This document shows positions 1 to 13,300 of a stretch of DNA of 64,000 nucleotides, piece by piece. The notes beneath the pieces were generated by a model. The model did not search any database. It had not been told where the DNA came from and worked only from the letters and a program-made list of their open reading frames with translations. A program made the translations under genes and the position numbers. The number at the start of each line of letters is the position of its first letter. Position 1 is the stretch's first letter. Source of the DNA: Gamsiella multidivaricata (taxonomy: Eukaryota > Mortierellomycota > Mortierellomycetes > Mortierellales > Mortierellaceae); NCBI RefSeq assembly GCF_025024155.1, contig NW_026251809.1, positions 44,564 through 108,563 on the forward strand. The letters run 5' to 3'.

Positions 1-1973
1 CCATCGCGACGTTCAATAGGTCTGGAGGATCAGCTGTTTCTCTCATCAACCCTAACTCGGAGGTCGCTCGCCGTGGCCAAGCTCTGCAGCTGAATATCAA
101 TGGTGCTGTTGGTCTAATGGAGGTCGTTCGTTCCAACCTCGGCCCCAAGGGAACCATCAAGATGCTGGTCAGCGGCGCTGGCGATATTAAGCTGACCAAG
201 GACGGCAAAGTTCTCCTCAGCGAGATGGTACGACAAAATATATACCCTTGCTCAGCTTTGATGTGCTGTTCTTTGCTCATGTATACTAGCCTGGTCTCTA
301 ACGCGTCTCGTTTCATTGTCCCTGGATTCGATGGAAACCGATTTGATGCTGCTATCAGCAAATTCAAAACCCTACTGCCGCCATGATTGCCCGTGCAGCA
401 ACAGCTCAGGATGAGATTACTGGAGACGGCACAACTTCGATCGTCATGCTCGTCGGAGAATTCATGAAGCAAGCGGAGCGTCACATTGCCGAAGGTCTTC
501 ATCCTCGCATAATCACAGAGGGATTCGAGCTCGCGAAGAAGGAGTCTCTTAAGGTACGTTACGCTCGACCACAAGCTCCACAAAGTATAGAGCCATCCAT
601 GTATTAGTTTGAAATTTAACGATGACTTCCATCTTATTGTCGTCACTCAATAGTTTTTGGATACTTTCGCTGTCAAGAAGGAGATCGATCGTGAGCTGCT
701 CATTTCTGTTGCTCGCACTTCACTCCGCACCAAGGTCCACCGTGCCTTGGCCGACACCCTTACTGAGGCTGTTGTGGATGCCGTTCTGACCATTTACCGC
801 GAGAATGAGCCCATCGATTTGCACATGGTTGAGATTATGGCGATGCAGCACAGGAGTGAAACCGACACTCGTCTTGTCCGCGGATTGGTCATGGATCATG
901 GCGCCAGACATCCCGACATGCCCAAGAAAGTTAAGGACGCATATGTCCTCACCCTTAATGTCTCCCTGGAGTACGAGAAAAGTGAGGTCAACTCTGGATT
1001 CTTCTACAGCTCCGCGGAACAGAGAGAAAAGCTGGTCGAGTCAGAGCGCAAGTTTGTGGATGAGAAACTGAAGAAAATTGTGGAACTTAAGAAGCAGGTG
1101 TGCGGCGACTCTGGCAAAGGCTTCGTCATCATCAACCAGAAGGGCATTGATCCCCTGTCGCTGGATGTCTTGGCAAAGAACGGAATCTTCGCTTTGAGGC
1201 GCGCCAAGAGAAGAAACATGGAGCGCATGCAGCTGATCTGCGGAGGTATCGCCCAAAACTCTGTCGATGATCTTTCACCTGAAGTTCTCGGATGGGCTGG
1301 ACTGATCTATGAACACACCTTGGGTGAGGAGAAGTTCACATTTGTTGAGGATGTCAAGGACCCCAGCTCAGCAACCATTTTGATCAAGGGTAAGAGGGCA
1401 GGCGGTATCATGTGCGCATATTCCGTCTCGTGGAAGATGTCTTAACCGCCTTTGAACAATCTATTTATTATATCTTAATTGTGCGACACGGCTCTAGGTC
1501 CTAACCCTCATACGATCCATCAGACCAAGGATGCCATCCGCGATGGTCTCCGTGCTGTTAAAAACACTTTGGAGGATGGATTGGTAGTACCGGGTGCCGG
1601 TGCCTTCCAGGTCGCTCTCCATTCTCATCTTCTCAAATTCAAGGATACTGTCAAAGGTCGTGTCAAGGCCGGTATCACGTCCTTTGCTGAGGGCGTTTTG
1701 GTCATTCCCAAGACACTGGCCTCAAACGGTGGCTTCGACCCTATGGATGTGATTGTGACCATGCAAGAAGAGTACGCGGATGGCCATATTGTTGGTGTTG
1801 ATCTTCAGAGCGGAGAGACGCTGGATCCCGTTGCAGAGGGCATCTGGGACAACTACCGTGTCGTCCGCAATATGGTGCAGAACGCGTCCGTGATTGCCAC
1901 GAACTTTTTGCTAGTGGACGAGATGATGCGAGCTGGTCGCTCCTCGCTGAAGAACGATAATCACATGGAATAA
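1..1973 (+). CDS. CCT6: T-complex protein 1 subunit zeta (CCT6), 5' partial
   Basis: Zeta subunit of the cytosolic CCT/TRiC chaperonin, which folds actin, tubulin and other proteins in an ATP-driven double ring. Exons I join in frame: <1-227, 359-553, 654-1389 and 1498-1973 (stop TAA 1971-1973). The protein shows the group II chaperonin signatures NLGPKGT near the start, the ATP-site motif [24 protein letters not shown] and, near the C-terminus, [11 protein letters not shown], and follows yeast and human CCT6 almost throughout. The initiator codon is not placed: the window opens inside or just before the first coding exon, and an AG at 17-18 could be an acceptor. All introns are short (100-131 bp) with GT-AG ends. 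No damage is seen. Identity is very secure from family knowledge. Confidence 0.97.
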
Positions 1974-2361
1974 GTTGGTTCGCCGGGCGGAACCACTCAA
2001 GGGACCCAGGGGTTGTGTAGATTCATCGTGTCCAGATCAGGAGACAAACAGTAAAGTCGTATACAGCGAATTTTTTTTTTTTATATGTAAAGTACATGTA
2101 AAGATGACATATGGTACAATGATCCGAAGGATCAACTAGAAGAAGGCTCAATCTTGGAAGCAATCCATCATGGCATCGAGAGGGTTTGAAGGATGAAGTC
2201 GTTGTCGCTTGCTGGCGTCTGCATCTAACAGAAGATAAGGTAGCACAGACTGTTAACAGGAACTCTGACAGCCCAATTCATTTGTTCAGGTGAGCGCATT
2301 TAAATGCACCGTACCTGGAGTCGCAGAGAGCATTTGATGCTTTCGCTTGGCCGAAAGGACA
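1974..2361. other. Convergent intergenic spacer
   Basis: Space between the 3' ends of CCT6 (plus) and the Fta4-like gene (minus). It contains a T-run near 2071-2081 and AT-rich sequence suited to 3' ends, but no coding signal or repeat that I recognise. Confidence 0.6.
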
Positions 2362-3344
2362 TCATGTCTCGAACTCAAGATGCTCACCAGCCTGGGCACT
2401 GTTGAAATTCGTAGATCGGTTTAGTGCTCCATTCTCACTATTTGACAGCTTGACAATATAAACAGACACAGCACCCCGATACATACAAATGACCTTCATT
2501 CTTTCCAGCTCCTGAATGACATGCGAGTCTGGAGACAGAATGTTTTTTTGTATTTCTCCCGCATCCAGCCTCCTAATTTCGGTCCGTAGTGTCTATGTAA
2601 AGAGAGTCGAATTAGCATGCAGAAGAAAAGTTGGCTGAAGCAGAAGGAATCCTTGAGTGGTCTCTACCCTGTAATACTCGTGTTTGTCTTTCAACTCCTG
2701 GTATCTGGTCTGCATCGCGACAATCCGGGACCGTAAATCTGCATACTTTTGTAATCTAGACAGGCTCGGAGTCGGAGCTAGGGGTGCGATGGATGATGAA
2801 TACAACGAAGGGTCATTCGAGGTAGCGGAGAGTCCCGCTTCATCCTGGTGTTGCTGCCATGTCTCTGGGAACATGTCGATCCAGTCCGACTCAAGAATTT
2901 CCTGAGCGCTCTTTGTCCTGATGATGACACCTCCTTGCCGCGCCTTCTTGCGGAGCTCATACTGGTTCGCCTCCAATTGCTCTAGCATCTGACGGATAGA
3001 TTGACTGTTAAAGGTCATACGCGAAGACTTTGTGCTGATGGTATGCACTATGAGATTTGGAGGCAAACAGGATTTTAGTCGTGCTTTCGAGAGAAACGAA
3101 CAGGCAATTGACCATCTCCATTTATCTGAAGCAGTGACAAACGTTTTGACAAGACAGCAGAGACGACGCCCTCCGGGATGGAAGTATGGGCCTCGCCCCT
3201 AGCGTTCAACCGTGCCCGATGGTGTCTCCAGTCAGACGGCGGTTGCATGGGTGTCTCCAACAGCCTGACCTGAGCGTTGATAAAAGCCTTTTTGTCGTGG
3301 TAGTACCGTCCCTGACCGACAAGGGTATCTCCATGGGTGGTCAT
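2362..3344 (-). CDS. Probable kinetochore protein, Fta4/CENP-U-like
   Basis: Predicted 282-residue protein from three exons on the minus strand: 3344-3143, 3083-2668 and 2592-2362 (stop TGA at 2364-2362), introns of 59 and 75 bp, phases consistent. The N-terminus has AFINAQVRLLETPMQPP followed by DWR, and later SIRQMLEQLEAN and a Leu/Arg/Lys-rich heptad-like segment. I match this layout from memory to the Fta4 family (CENP-U/CENP-50, Sim4/CCAN inner kinetochore complex): an F-x-x-Q-x-R-x-L opening, then a segment leading to a coiled coil. The first intron is the weaker join. The length is close to fungal Fta4 proteins. If correct, it binds at centromeric chromatin through the inner kinetochore. 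An unrelated coiled-coil protein is the main alternative. Confidence 0.55.
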
Positions 3345-3797
3345 GACGATGCGTTGAGTATTCTTATTATCCGGCTTGTCGTAATTTTCGGTGATGATTC
3401 CCGTATAGTGATGACACTCGGCTGGTGCAGATGGTTGCTGTGTATACGAACAAGGGAGCTATAGCCTTTTGAAACGTGAACCAGTCAAGGTCAAAATCTC
3501 TCTCCCCTGAGCCTGGCAAGAGCAAGTGGCTTTGTAGCTTTGTGGAGATGAGGTAAAGGCCTCCCCTCCCCCATCATTCTCTTTCCCTTCCCTTTGTCCG
3601 CCTATCCGTTCATCCAGCTGCCGCTTTCATCGGACAAGCACATTACGCTAACAACCTCATCAAGCATCAACACCGATCTTTTATTCGATCAAACCCTTCA
3701 AGCGCAAGCAAGTGTCTTTATTGTGGCCCTTTGGTTGACTGCTGTCGTTATTCGCCCTCACAGTCCGCACTCAATTACCCGAGCGGCAGCCAGAGTC
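3345..3797. promoter_or_regulatory. Shared divergent promoter region
   Basis: The 453 bp between the start codons of the minus-strand Fta4-like gene and the plus-strand PCF11 gene. Pyrimidine-rich stretches around 3560-3600 lie on the PCF11 side. The PCF11 reading frame is open upstream of the chosen start (back to an ATG at 3594), but the conserved protein begins at 3798, so this is treated as 5' UTR. No specific factor site was identified. Confidence 0.4.
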
Positions 3798-6700
3798 ATG
3801 TATCAGCAGTTCCAGCAACAGCCGCAGCACTCCCAAGGGAGCCAGCCCAATGGAGGACATCAGAACAGAGAAGGCGTAGACCCAATTCACATTCGACAGC
3901 TATACAGGAACGAACTTGCGACGCTGACGTTCAACTCAAAGCCGATTATCACCAGTCTGACGATCGCCGCACAGGAGAACATTGGTGTGGCCAAGGTTAT
4001 TGTTCAAACAATCGAGGACAGACTCAGAACCGTAGGTGAACACGTTATTTTCAGCGTGCTGCCTTGTCGCCACGTCGTGGCGGTCTTCAGTAGCTCACGA
4101 TCCCTGCTTCTTCATATTGTTCGCTTGATAGGCACCACCAAACCAAAAACTGCCTACGCTGTACTTGATCGACTCCATTATCAAGAACGTTGGCGGACCC
4201 TATCTGCATCTGTTTGGACGATCAATTGTCACTCTATTTCTGGACGCGTATGCAGTTGTGGATCCTACCGTTAGGGCCAGCTTTCAGAAGGTGTTGGGAA
4301 CATGGCCCAATTGGAACACTCAGCTTTTCCCGAGAGATGCCATTACAAGAATTGAGCGTGGAGTGATGTCGATTCAACAGCAGCAGCAGCCATTTCAGCC
4401 AGCGGCAATGCATGTCAATCCTCACTTTACGGAACCGCACCCACGGGATAATGCGTTCAATGCTCAGGATCCTAGACAAATGGTAAGGAAAGCATATAAC
4501 AAGCATTGGAAAAGACTGTTTCGTACGACTATTGCATGGTCTAGGGCTTCTTTTTTCTATCCATGTGTTCGCATGTACGGCCATCGAGACTTGCGGACAC
4601 CTCTGGCCGGCCAACAGGACAAGGGATACGACCTATTGCGCAGCGTCGCTTGGACAACAGATCGTTGGTCCACAGAAGATCAATGGCTTCGCTCTTTCTC
4701 TCAGACCGAGATCGGCTTCTTTTCTCTTTTCGCTTTTCTTTCTTTTTCTGGCCTTGTCTTGCTTCAAGAATAAAAAAAAAATGTGGAGCGTCGGCATCGT
4801 CAGAACATCAAAACGCAATTAATCTTTGGGAACAAAAGAACACGGCCACCAATACCACCCAAGCTGAAAGGACGCCTTTGTTGAACCAAGGAAGACTCAT
4901 GAAGGATACAAATCAAAGGGATATATTTGCGGATGGGCACGACTGGATGTATTGCTGTATTTAAGATAGCTTTGCCTTAGAGGTGTCTTTTTTCAGGATG
5001 GAGACTCCTACTTGCTCTTTACTTACTGCCTCTCTTTAGACGCCTTTGTCTGTCATGATCAATTGACTTCTGACCATCTGTATCTTTACTCTTTTCTGCG
5101 ACATCATTGCCATGTTTTACATTGGCATGCTTCAAATTGCTTTTCGGGGCGCTTTACGTGAACTTTCTTTCGCTTTACTGATGCCTGGATATCACGTTCG
5201 AATCCATATATGACGAAAACGCTATCTGTGGCCACTCCAGAACCGTCCGGCCGAGCCCAGCGTGGATAAAGTCCTGATGCAGGACATTCAATTACTTCTC
5301 CTCCATAAGCAGCAGGCGATCATTGCCAACCCAGGGGACCAGGCTAGTGCCAAGCAAGCGACTATACTTCAGCAGGTTCGTGCTTCTCTGTTCGTTGTTA
5401 GCATAACTCAACTGTATAGAGGCAAGATGCTCCTATTTCTCATGTCGATAAAAAAAAAAAAAAAAAAAAAAAAAGGGCAGAAAACTTCATGCCTTGCATA
5501 AAAGAAATGATATCGTTGAGATTGCCGGTTATCTCTTTACCATTATAGCAAAACATGATTGCGAATGAGGATGATTCCCTTTGCATCTGCGATGCACTCC
5601 GCCTCAGATCCTAATGTGTATGTGCTTTTTCAACTTTAGTTGCTGAATATTGTGCAGACGACTCAACTGACGCCTGAAAATGCCAACATGATCAGGCAGC
5701 AGCTCTCCCAGCTCTGGACGGCCACTCCAGGTCTCCCTGGGTATCCTCCAGGGGCGATGGGTCAGAATCTCGCTATGGCGCCGCCTCTACTGCCACCTAA
5801 TATGATGATGGCGCCTTCCAACAGCGTCGCGCCATCATCGTCGATTATGTCCGTTGCACCACCAGTTCCACCCTTTCCCGGTGTCGCGCCACCGCTCTTT
5901 GCTCCACACTTGCAACCATCTCCCGGATCATTGTCTAGCCCTATGGTCCCGATGGCATCTCTACCGACTCCAATGCCTATTCTTTCAGGGAACCTTCCGA
6001 TATCTGGAGCGGGAATGCCCAACATGCCATCCGCGCCCGTCATGACTGGAGTTGTCGCACCACCACCGCCGCCTGTGGCATCTACCCCATCAATACCACT
6101 ACCTACTACTGCAGCTGTACCTATTCTGCCCGGACAAGCGAGCGATCTGTTTGCTAGTTTGATGCAGTCGGGTCTGTTAGGACCGAACGGCACGTTGAAC
6201 AACCAGCTCTTGCAGAATGCTGCCAACATGAATCGCGCCCCACAGTCACCTATGGTCGCCACGCCTCCACTTCCAAGCGCGCCTCTTGACCGCGTGGGCC
6301 AGAGCGAGCAGGATCAAAGCATCATGTCTCTTGGACTGATCGAACTTACGAGTCAGGATATTCAAAGGTTACAATGGCGGTGATTGTGTTTGTGCGAACA
6401 TCGATATATGAACACAACTCCATTGACTGATCATCATGCTTGTGTTTTTCTGTAGGAGGGCGACCAGCGTCTATCCAGGTCATGTACGGCACACCGCCCT
6501 TGCAGTGCAACCAGTGCGGCTACCGATGTCCTAAATCTGCAGACGCACAAAAGAAGATGGATGCGCACCTGGATTGGCATTTCCGCCAGAATCGTCGTAT
6601 GAAGGATAAAGCCAAGAAGAGCCATTCTCGAAGCTGGCTTGTTGGAGAAGAGGTATACATGGAAAACACTAATGGGCATATCATTTGCTCCGCAAGCTTG

Positions 6701-7632
6701 GACTCTAACTCGACTCATCGTTTTGGACCCTGTGTTTCACTAGGATTGGATACACTCTCGAGAAGGCGATTTGGGACACGGCCAGCAGCCTGTGTTTTTT
6801 GATTTCGGGTCTGGCATGAGCAAGGCCGTGAGCAAGGACGAGTTGGCGCTACAGGAAGAAGTCGCGCAGCTCAAGGAACAAATCGTATCTGAGACTTCGC
6901 TTGTTCAGGATCTACGCGGGGATGAGAGAGATACAGTCACAGTCCAAGGGGCTATGAACACCATTTCTAAAGGCTGCTCAGTCTGCAAGGAAAAGTTCAT
7001 CAAGATCTGGAACGAGGCTGAAGAAGAATGGTCCTACAAAAATGCAAGCGTCGTCGATAAAGTGGTAATTGACGGCTATTTTCCTGAATTTGATGATCTG
7101 TGAGTTGGCGTGGCATTTGCACTTAAAGAAAATGACTTGTGTTTTCATGGATATAGATTTATCATGCAACCTGCCATGCAGATCTAGTTCGATCAAATCA
7201 ACGCCAGGCTGCGTTGGTAGAGGCTGCATTGGCTGCAGCGGCTGCAGCTGCAACGACAGCGAGCGCAGAGGCAACTCCCCAGCAGACCAACAAAAACGCG
7301 TCGTTCCTTGTGGAGCCAAAGATGGAACAAAAGGATACCAAGGCCGACGACCTGTTGCTGTCTGATACTACTCAAGTCGAGCAATGGCCCGATATCATAA
7401 AACAACAACACTCTGTCGACCAAGAGATGACTGGAGCAGACTCCGATTTGCCGCTATCGTTGAAGCGCAAGGTATTGCAAAACTAGCTGTGGCACTTTGC
7501 TTACTTTTGCCTCGCTAATAACAAGTTGCTTCTGTTGTTAATCTGTATCTTCTTTGTGGCATCATGGGATAGCTCGAGATCGACCAGCAAGAAGAAGAGC
7601 AGATGGCGACAAAGAAAACTATTCTTGCGTAG
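3798..7632 (+). CDS. PCF11: mRNA cleavage and polyadenylation factor PCF11
   Basis: CF IA-type subunit that binds the RNA polymerase II C-terminal domain and drives 3'-end cleavage and termination. Exons: 3798-4031, 4132-4482, 5241-5375, 5640-6367, 6456-6652, 6744-7064, 7157-7471 and 7573-7632, about 780 residues. The N-terminal CTD-interaction domain is clear (LYLIDSIIKNVGGPYL, GTWPNW). A Pro/Met/Ala-rich linker follows. Then come the two C-terminal zinc fingers flanking the CF IA region: LQCNQCGYR with HLDWHF, and CSVCKEKF with YHATCHADL. The Ala-rich tail ends at TAG 7632. Oddities: the second intron is unusually long (758 bp), the third holds a 25-A run, and the 6367/6456 join is one base out of frame although both protein sides match the family (see findings). 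Paired AATAAA signals follow the stop. Confidence 0.93.
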
Positions 7633-7661
7633 GACTCTTGATAATCTGCTATCTATCTTGT

Positions 7662-7682
7662 AATAAAGCACTCACGAATAAA
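7662..7682 (+). promoter_or_regulatory. Polyadenylation signals of PCF11
   Basis: Two AATAAA hexamers, at 7662-7667 and 7677-7682, lie 30-50 bp past the PCF11 stop codon and before the convergent histone deacetylase gene, where a 3'-end signal is expected. Confidence 0.6.
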
Positions 7683-7813
7683 CATGGTGCTTGGTACATT
7701 TAGTAAGAGCAATCGACATAATTGCAAAATATGCCCGCGAACGATTGCCGTTTTATTATGATGCGTCTAGCAAGGCTTCGTTTGATCTCTGCAATGCTTG
7801 TTCTGGACTGTGA

Positions 7814-10374
7814 TCAGGGTGCTTCAATCATCTCTGTGTCCTGTTCAGCAGCGACAGCGGGGGTTGTATCTGCTGCTGTTTCCATTGTCGATAATGGCGG
7901 AGCTGTCTCTTTTTTCTTCAACTCTAAACCCGCAGGAGCGACCGTTTCCGAATCCATGACAATATCTTCGTCCTTCCCAGCTTCAGTAACGGGTGCAGTC
8001 GCTGGCACAGGCACAGTCTTTGCTTCTTCAGATCCTGCCTTTGTGGTTGTTGCAAAGGTGATAGCCCTGGATGGTTCTGACATGCCGTTTTGGTGTGCTC
8101 CATTGCCATTGCTTGCAGCGATACCAGCAGCATTCACAATGTCATGAGCCGACTGTAATTTCGTAGCCGCAGCAGGAAGTATGTCGACAGTACCACGGGC
8201 CCGTCGGCTCGATAAACCACCCACCGAAGATTTGGATACCCTTCCATGCCGCACTGATTTTGAATACCGAACACCATTCGATGCATTAGTCTCCTCATCC
8301 TCCGACTCTTCAAACTCGTTCTCTGGCACCACTCTCTTGTCCCATAGTCTCTCTATTAGCGCAACAATAAAAACTATGATAAGGCGAGCGGAACAATAAA
8401 AACTTTTCGAAATATCTGGTAAGCACTTTACGATTACTTACGAGGGACTCGCTTGTCTGGATCGTCCTGATCCTCGTCATCCGACAGATCCAGATCACGA
8501 GGCACAGGCTGCATCTGAACGGAAGGTGCACCCTTTGACCGTGCCAAGTTCTCGAAGACCTGCTGTTTGATTTTTTCCAAGTACTCAACAGTGTTCGCGT
8601 TGTCCATATTGCTTGGTTTGACGTCGAGTTCGTAGTCTGGTCCAAAGTACTCGTAATAATCATTGAAGGGCATGTCTGGCCCAACCTCCTGTCCCACTGC
8701 GACGCCGGTCTCATAGCACCACGCCCTAGCAACATTGCGCATTGTGTATCCTCCACCTCCAACCATCAGCAATGGCAGATTCAGACTCTTCACAAACTTG
8801 ACGCAGTTTGCATGACCTAAAATATCATACATAACGTGCGTCTCAGTCTAATAATTCGGAGCAACAATAGCAAATTAACGATATGTAAGCAGGAGGTCTC
8901 CTCTTACCCTTCATAGACAGATTGAAGCACCCAAGCTTGTCGCCACTGAGAGAATCAGCTCCGCACTGTAGTACGATCGCGCCGGGCTTGTACCAGTCCA
9001 CTACATGCTGGATCACCGGCTCAAAAATGCTCTTGTATGTGACATCATCGATTCCGTCTCTCAGTGGAAAGTTGACAGCATAGTACTTTCCTGATCCTGC
9101 GCCAACATCCTGAAGATATCATAGAACAGCGGTAGCAATGAGTTAGCAAATCCATTCTTTGCCATTGTAGCCAGTTCAACATCTCTACATTGCTTCAAAC
9201 TGTACCCTGACTTCTCCTGTGCCTGGAAAATACTCTCCATGCTTGTGAAAACTGACGGTCATGACACGGTCTGTGGTGTAAAATGCCTCCTCCACCCCAT
9301 CCCCATGATGGATGTCAATATCGATATAAAGCACGCGTGGATGATACCTCAGCAGCTCCAGGATGGCGAGCACGATATCGTTCACGTAACAGAATCCACT
9401 GGCCTCTGTCTTTTTGGCATGGTGAAGGCCTCCAGCCCAGTTAACCGCAATGTCGCATGAGCCATTATTCAGCCTTGCAGCGCCCTCTGCTCCATATTCA
9501 CCAAAAGAATGTGAAGAATTGAGTCATACTAACTTCAATGTCAATCATTTGCGCCAGAAGAACACCAGTACTGTGGAACACTGAGCTTACCCATAGATCC
9601 CCCAGCAGAGAGTTGGCAGTATTCAAAGAGACCCTCAAAGATTGGACAATCATCTCCTACGTTGACTAGATGAAGAGGTTTCCGATTTCGTGGTCAATCT
9701 TCTGCATCTCATGACACTGAATAATTTCTCACGAATGAAAAAAATTCCTGGTTACATTTCATTTGCTCTTTGGCATAAGCGTCCATGTTATCAGGCGAGA
9801 CCCGGGACAGAAAGTCGATGTACTCATCCGTATGGAAAGCCGTCATTTCTTTTTTGCTTCCGGGGCGAGCTCTCTAGCAATTGCAAAACAGAAGCAAGCT
9901 AATAGATCAGAACGATGGTCACTCGCTTTCATCTAGTAACAACTGTTCTCGGGCAATTGATCAACTGCAAACGAAGCAGCGGACGATTGTTCTCTCCGGC
10001 GTGCATCCAGGGGCGCTGCCCCTTCCAAGAATATGGCTCTTACGTAAATTTCCATCTTATTGTACAATCCATAATTCATGACCAGACTGTGGCACATTCG
10101 GATACGATGAGGCTTCATAGGGTGTCCAGGTCCATAATGATAATTGCCAATGTTCTGGTCGTAAAAGTAGGCGACGCGCTTCTTGGGCTCGGCGCTTTGT
10201 TGTCCTGCTACCTGCATCATTTCCATATCAGCCCGTCTTGCAGCCTTTTTTTCCGTGTTCCCGAAAAAAGAGAAGATAAAGAATCATATTAGCGTTGCTG
10301 GAAAGAACGAAGGACGTCTCATAAGTCCATGTGGTAGAGTTGCGCGCTACCTCTGATTCGCCTCCGCGAGCCAT
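7814..10374 (-). CDS. RPD3: Class I histone deacetylase (RPD3/HDAC1-type)
   Basis: Zinc-dependent lysine deacetylase of chromatin co-repressor complexes. Eight minus-strand exons: 10374-10351, 10244-10044, 9873-9756, 9665-9591, 9486-9206, 9109-8908, 8816-8442 and 8352-7814, giving 604 residues. The class I core is complete: [29 protein letters not shown] INC (here [12 protein letters not shown]), the zinc-site motif [28 protein letters not shown], and [14 protein letters not shown]. The first exon encodes only eight residues (MARGGESE). The last exon encodes a long acidic and Ala/Thr-rich tail of about 180 residues, longer than in yeast Rpd3 and probably disordered. A run of GA dinucleotides lies just upstream, near 10445-10465. 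Introns are 63-170 bp with consensus ends. Identity is secure. Confidence 0.97.
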
Positions 10375-13300
10375 GTGTTCGAGTGATGTTGTTTCTTATA
10401 CCGGAATCCGGCTGTGGGAGAAAGGCGTGTGTTAGGAGTGAGAAGGAGAGAGAGAGAGAGAGGAATTGAGGCAGGGACAAGAATGAAGAAGAAACAGAGC
10501 AACAGAGCGACAGATGCAGAGAAGTCGAGAGTGGGATTCGCTAGAAACCCTTAAGGAGCGTTATCGCCAGCTGCGGCACGTTTATTTCCAATCAGAATCC
10601 TTGCGCTCCATGCACCCCCATGCGCGTGCTATCTCTCTCTCACACAACGCACACGCAGAAAGCGCTAATAGGCATTGCATTTCGATAAACACATACTGAC
10701 AAATATTCGAGGTGTTATATTTATGGAAGTTAAATCTCATGTCCCGCTGAAAAAAGAGGAATGGTATTCCCAAGCCCTAATAGATATCCGAAGGACGCGT
10801 TATGCTATTGTCCATTCATTCATTCCTATTCAATGATTGTTCATGGCTTCAATACGATTTTATGCCCGCAGAAAGTCAGGGTCAAGTAGATACCAAGGTA
10901 GCAGCCGAGATCAACGAGATACAATAAACCCTGCTATATGGCGTAAGATAATGGCAAACAATGATGATATTTGCTTCATGTCGGATTACTTGTTAATTAA
11001 CTGCTATAGAACTAGGTTTCTAGGTGTATATGTGAAACTACCCTCCCCCAAGGCAACCCCAGGGAGGAAAGGTATGAGCCTCGGTAGGAGTAATCGATAT
11101 TATTTTATAAGGCTCATATAAAGGTAGTCGAAGAAAAAAAGTAACAATCTCAGCGAGTGTCAGGCATATCGAGGAAAAAGAGCATAACTTCGTACTGTAA
11201 GGAATTGGAAAGGAAATAAAAAAGTCCAGTCTCAATGAGAATAAAACACGCTAGCGCTTATGAATGCTTCAGCTGCGTAATTACTCAGCGCTCACAAGCT
11301 TTATTCCTTTGAAGCTATGCATAAGGAAAGCCCTGGATATAACAGATCAAATCAGTCGTTTCTGGAGTCGCGACAGTGCTTACGATCTCTGTGGAATAAG
11401 TTTAAGATTGCCTGTGAAACTGACTTGCTTCTTTATTCATGACCAAATAAAGAACCAGGTCGTTTTTCACAGGCAACTCTAAAGAGTCTACGCTTAAAAT
11501 AAAGGACTAGTACCGACTCATATTACGAATTAAGGTAATTAAGGCTTGAGACGGGTCTACTCCCATTTTCAACTGCAACCAGTGGCATTTACTTACCCCA
11601 CACTGTCACCCGTACTTTAGTCAGGTTGCGTCCCCGTCGCACCGAACCTCATGCGACTACGGCCGCCATCCAGGGGATCTCGACTGCCAATCACGACTCG
11701 ACCTACGGCTTCTAGAAAGACATAGCAACGAATAGTGTTGCTCCTCAAAGTCCAATGTCCGTATCAAGTCACGAGTGCGCTCTCTTGTCTGATCAAGTAG
11801 CCCTATAGGATACGTCTGGCTACGCACGCGTTCCTAATGGAATAAACCTTGTACTACATTCCCCATGCGCGGGGTCTATTAACCAATCGTTCAGACACGT
11901 ATACTCCAAGGCTTGCCTCAGGTCTCAGCCCCATAAAGCGTATAGTCCCATCAGAGCCATAGATTCTCAGTCTGTAATACAACATCTCTCTATCCTGGTC
12001 CCTGCCCTTGCTCTTTATTCTGCATACTACTTATATGGCTGCCTTCTGCCAAGCATTAGGCCAAATCAAACAGAAATGATATGTGGATGGGAAGTGTGAA
12101 AGAGGGAAGCAGAGAGGTCGACAAGGTAAGAAACGTATTGCAGACTGAGGTTCTATGTTATGGATGCCACGGTTCTATGTATGCGATCTATGGTTCGTCC
12201 CAGCGTTCTTTGGACTCGTACAACAAGGTGCGACATGTATTTGCTAGGAATAGGACAATGGACTAAGGCAAAGTGCAATGTACTCGGCAGGTATACAGTG
12301 GCTTCCAAAATTGTCCGGATGTTTTCGGCTTTTTAGTACAGCTGCTGCTACTCGGCAAGCAGAAGCGCTAGAAGGCTGTAATTCCAGAGCTATTGGCCAA
12401 TCAATGGCGGACATACTACCGACGCTCAATGAAAGTAGGTCGTATTATGGTAAATTTCTGTAAGATGTGAAAAATAGTATCCATCCGAACAGTTTTGAGA
12501 GCCGGCCCTCTAATGTACGATATTCGACTATCAGCGCTTGATGTTAGCGCCCTTGCCCTGCTAGCTACTCTGAAACGCCCTGGCATAATGCGGATCAAAC
12601 TCTGGCGAACTTCCATTATTTCAAATTTGCGTAATTCACTTCCAAAACTCCTGCAGTCCTTTGATGGGTGGCTTCACCTCTTCATCTCCTCCTGCAATTG
12701 TTTACAACAGTAGCTGAAAAGACGGCTGATGATAATATCCCTACATCTCGGTTATGAGACTCTATTCAAATCGATATTCGCCTTTTGGCTCGCTGATGAC
12801 GCGGTGTAATGTTGAGTGATGTTCCTGGATAGAGCATTTACGCACAAATTCACTTGTCATCATCCGCGCCATAGCTTCGTAATCAGCCATAGATATGTGT
12901 TCGCGCTTGAAGACACGGTCCCTGGCCTTTCAATAGCAGTGAAGGGACCCCCCTAGAGAAGTAGTTCGTATTTGCTTTGCGACGAAGCGAGCTGTCTCAT
13001 TGCGCTGAAGTATCTATTTAAGAGCTCATACATTTTCACCTTAACGTTAGTGTAGGTTACTTTGAAAGAGAACGGCTATCGGTACGGAGTCCAGGGCTGC
13101 ATGCGCGAATTTACCATATGGGAGTGATAGCCATGATCATATTTTTATGTAAGTTTTAGCAACTTGTGGGTAATGAGCACGGATGAGTTTCTTGACGCTC
13201 TCGTTCTATTTCCGAACAGACATTCCTATTGACGGTAATTTAGTGCTTTGAGAAAACAACAATAATAATGCGTTGTGGGCCAGCACAAGTACAAAGCGTC

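Noticed and set aside
4563..4964. Frames suggesting an extra PCF11 exon
   Set aside because: No pair of splice sites keeps phase 0 on both sides, and the sequence is not conserved in the family; direct joining of 4482 to 5241 works.
5762..6262. A 166-codon minus-strand frame rich in Gly
   Set aside because: Antisense shadow of the Pro/Met/Ala-rich PCF11 exon.
11500..12050. Possible solo LTR
   Set aside because: No second copy, no target duplication and no tRNA primer-binding site visible, so it is only mentioned as texture.
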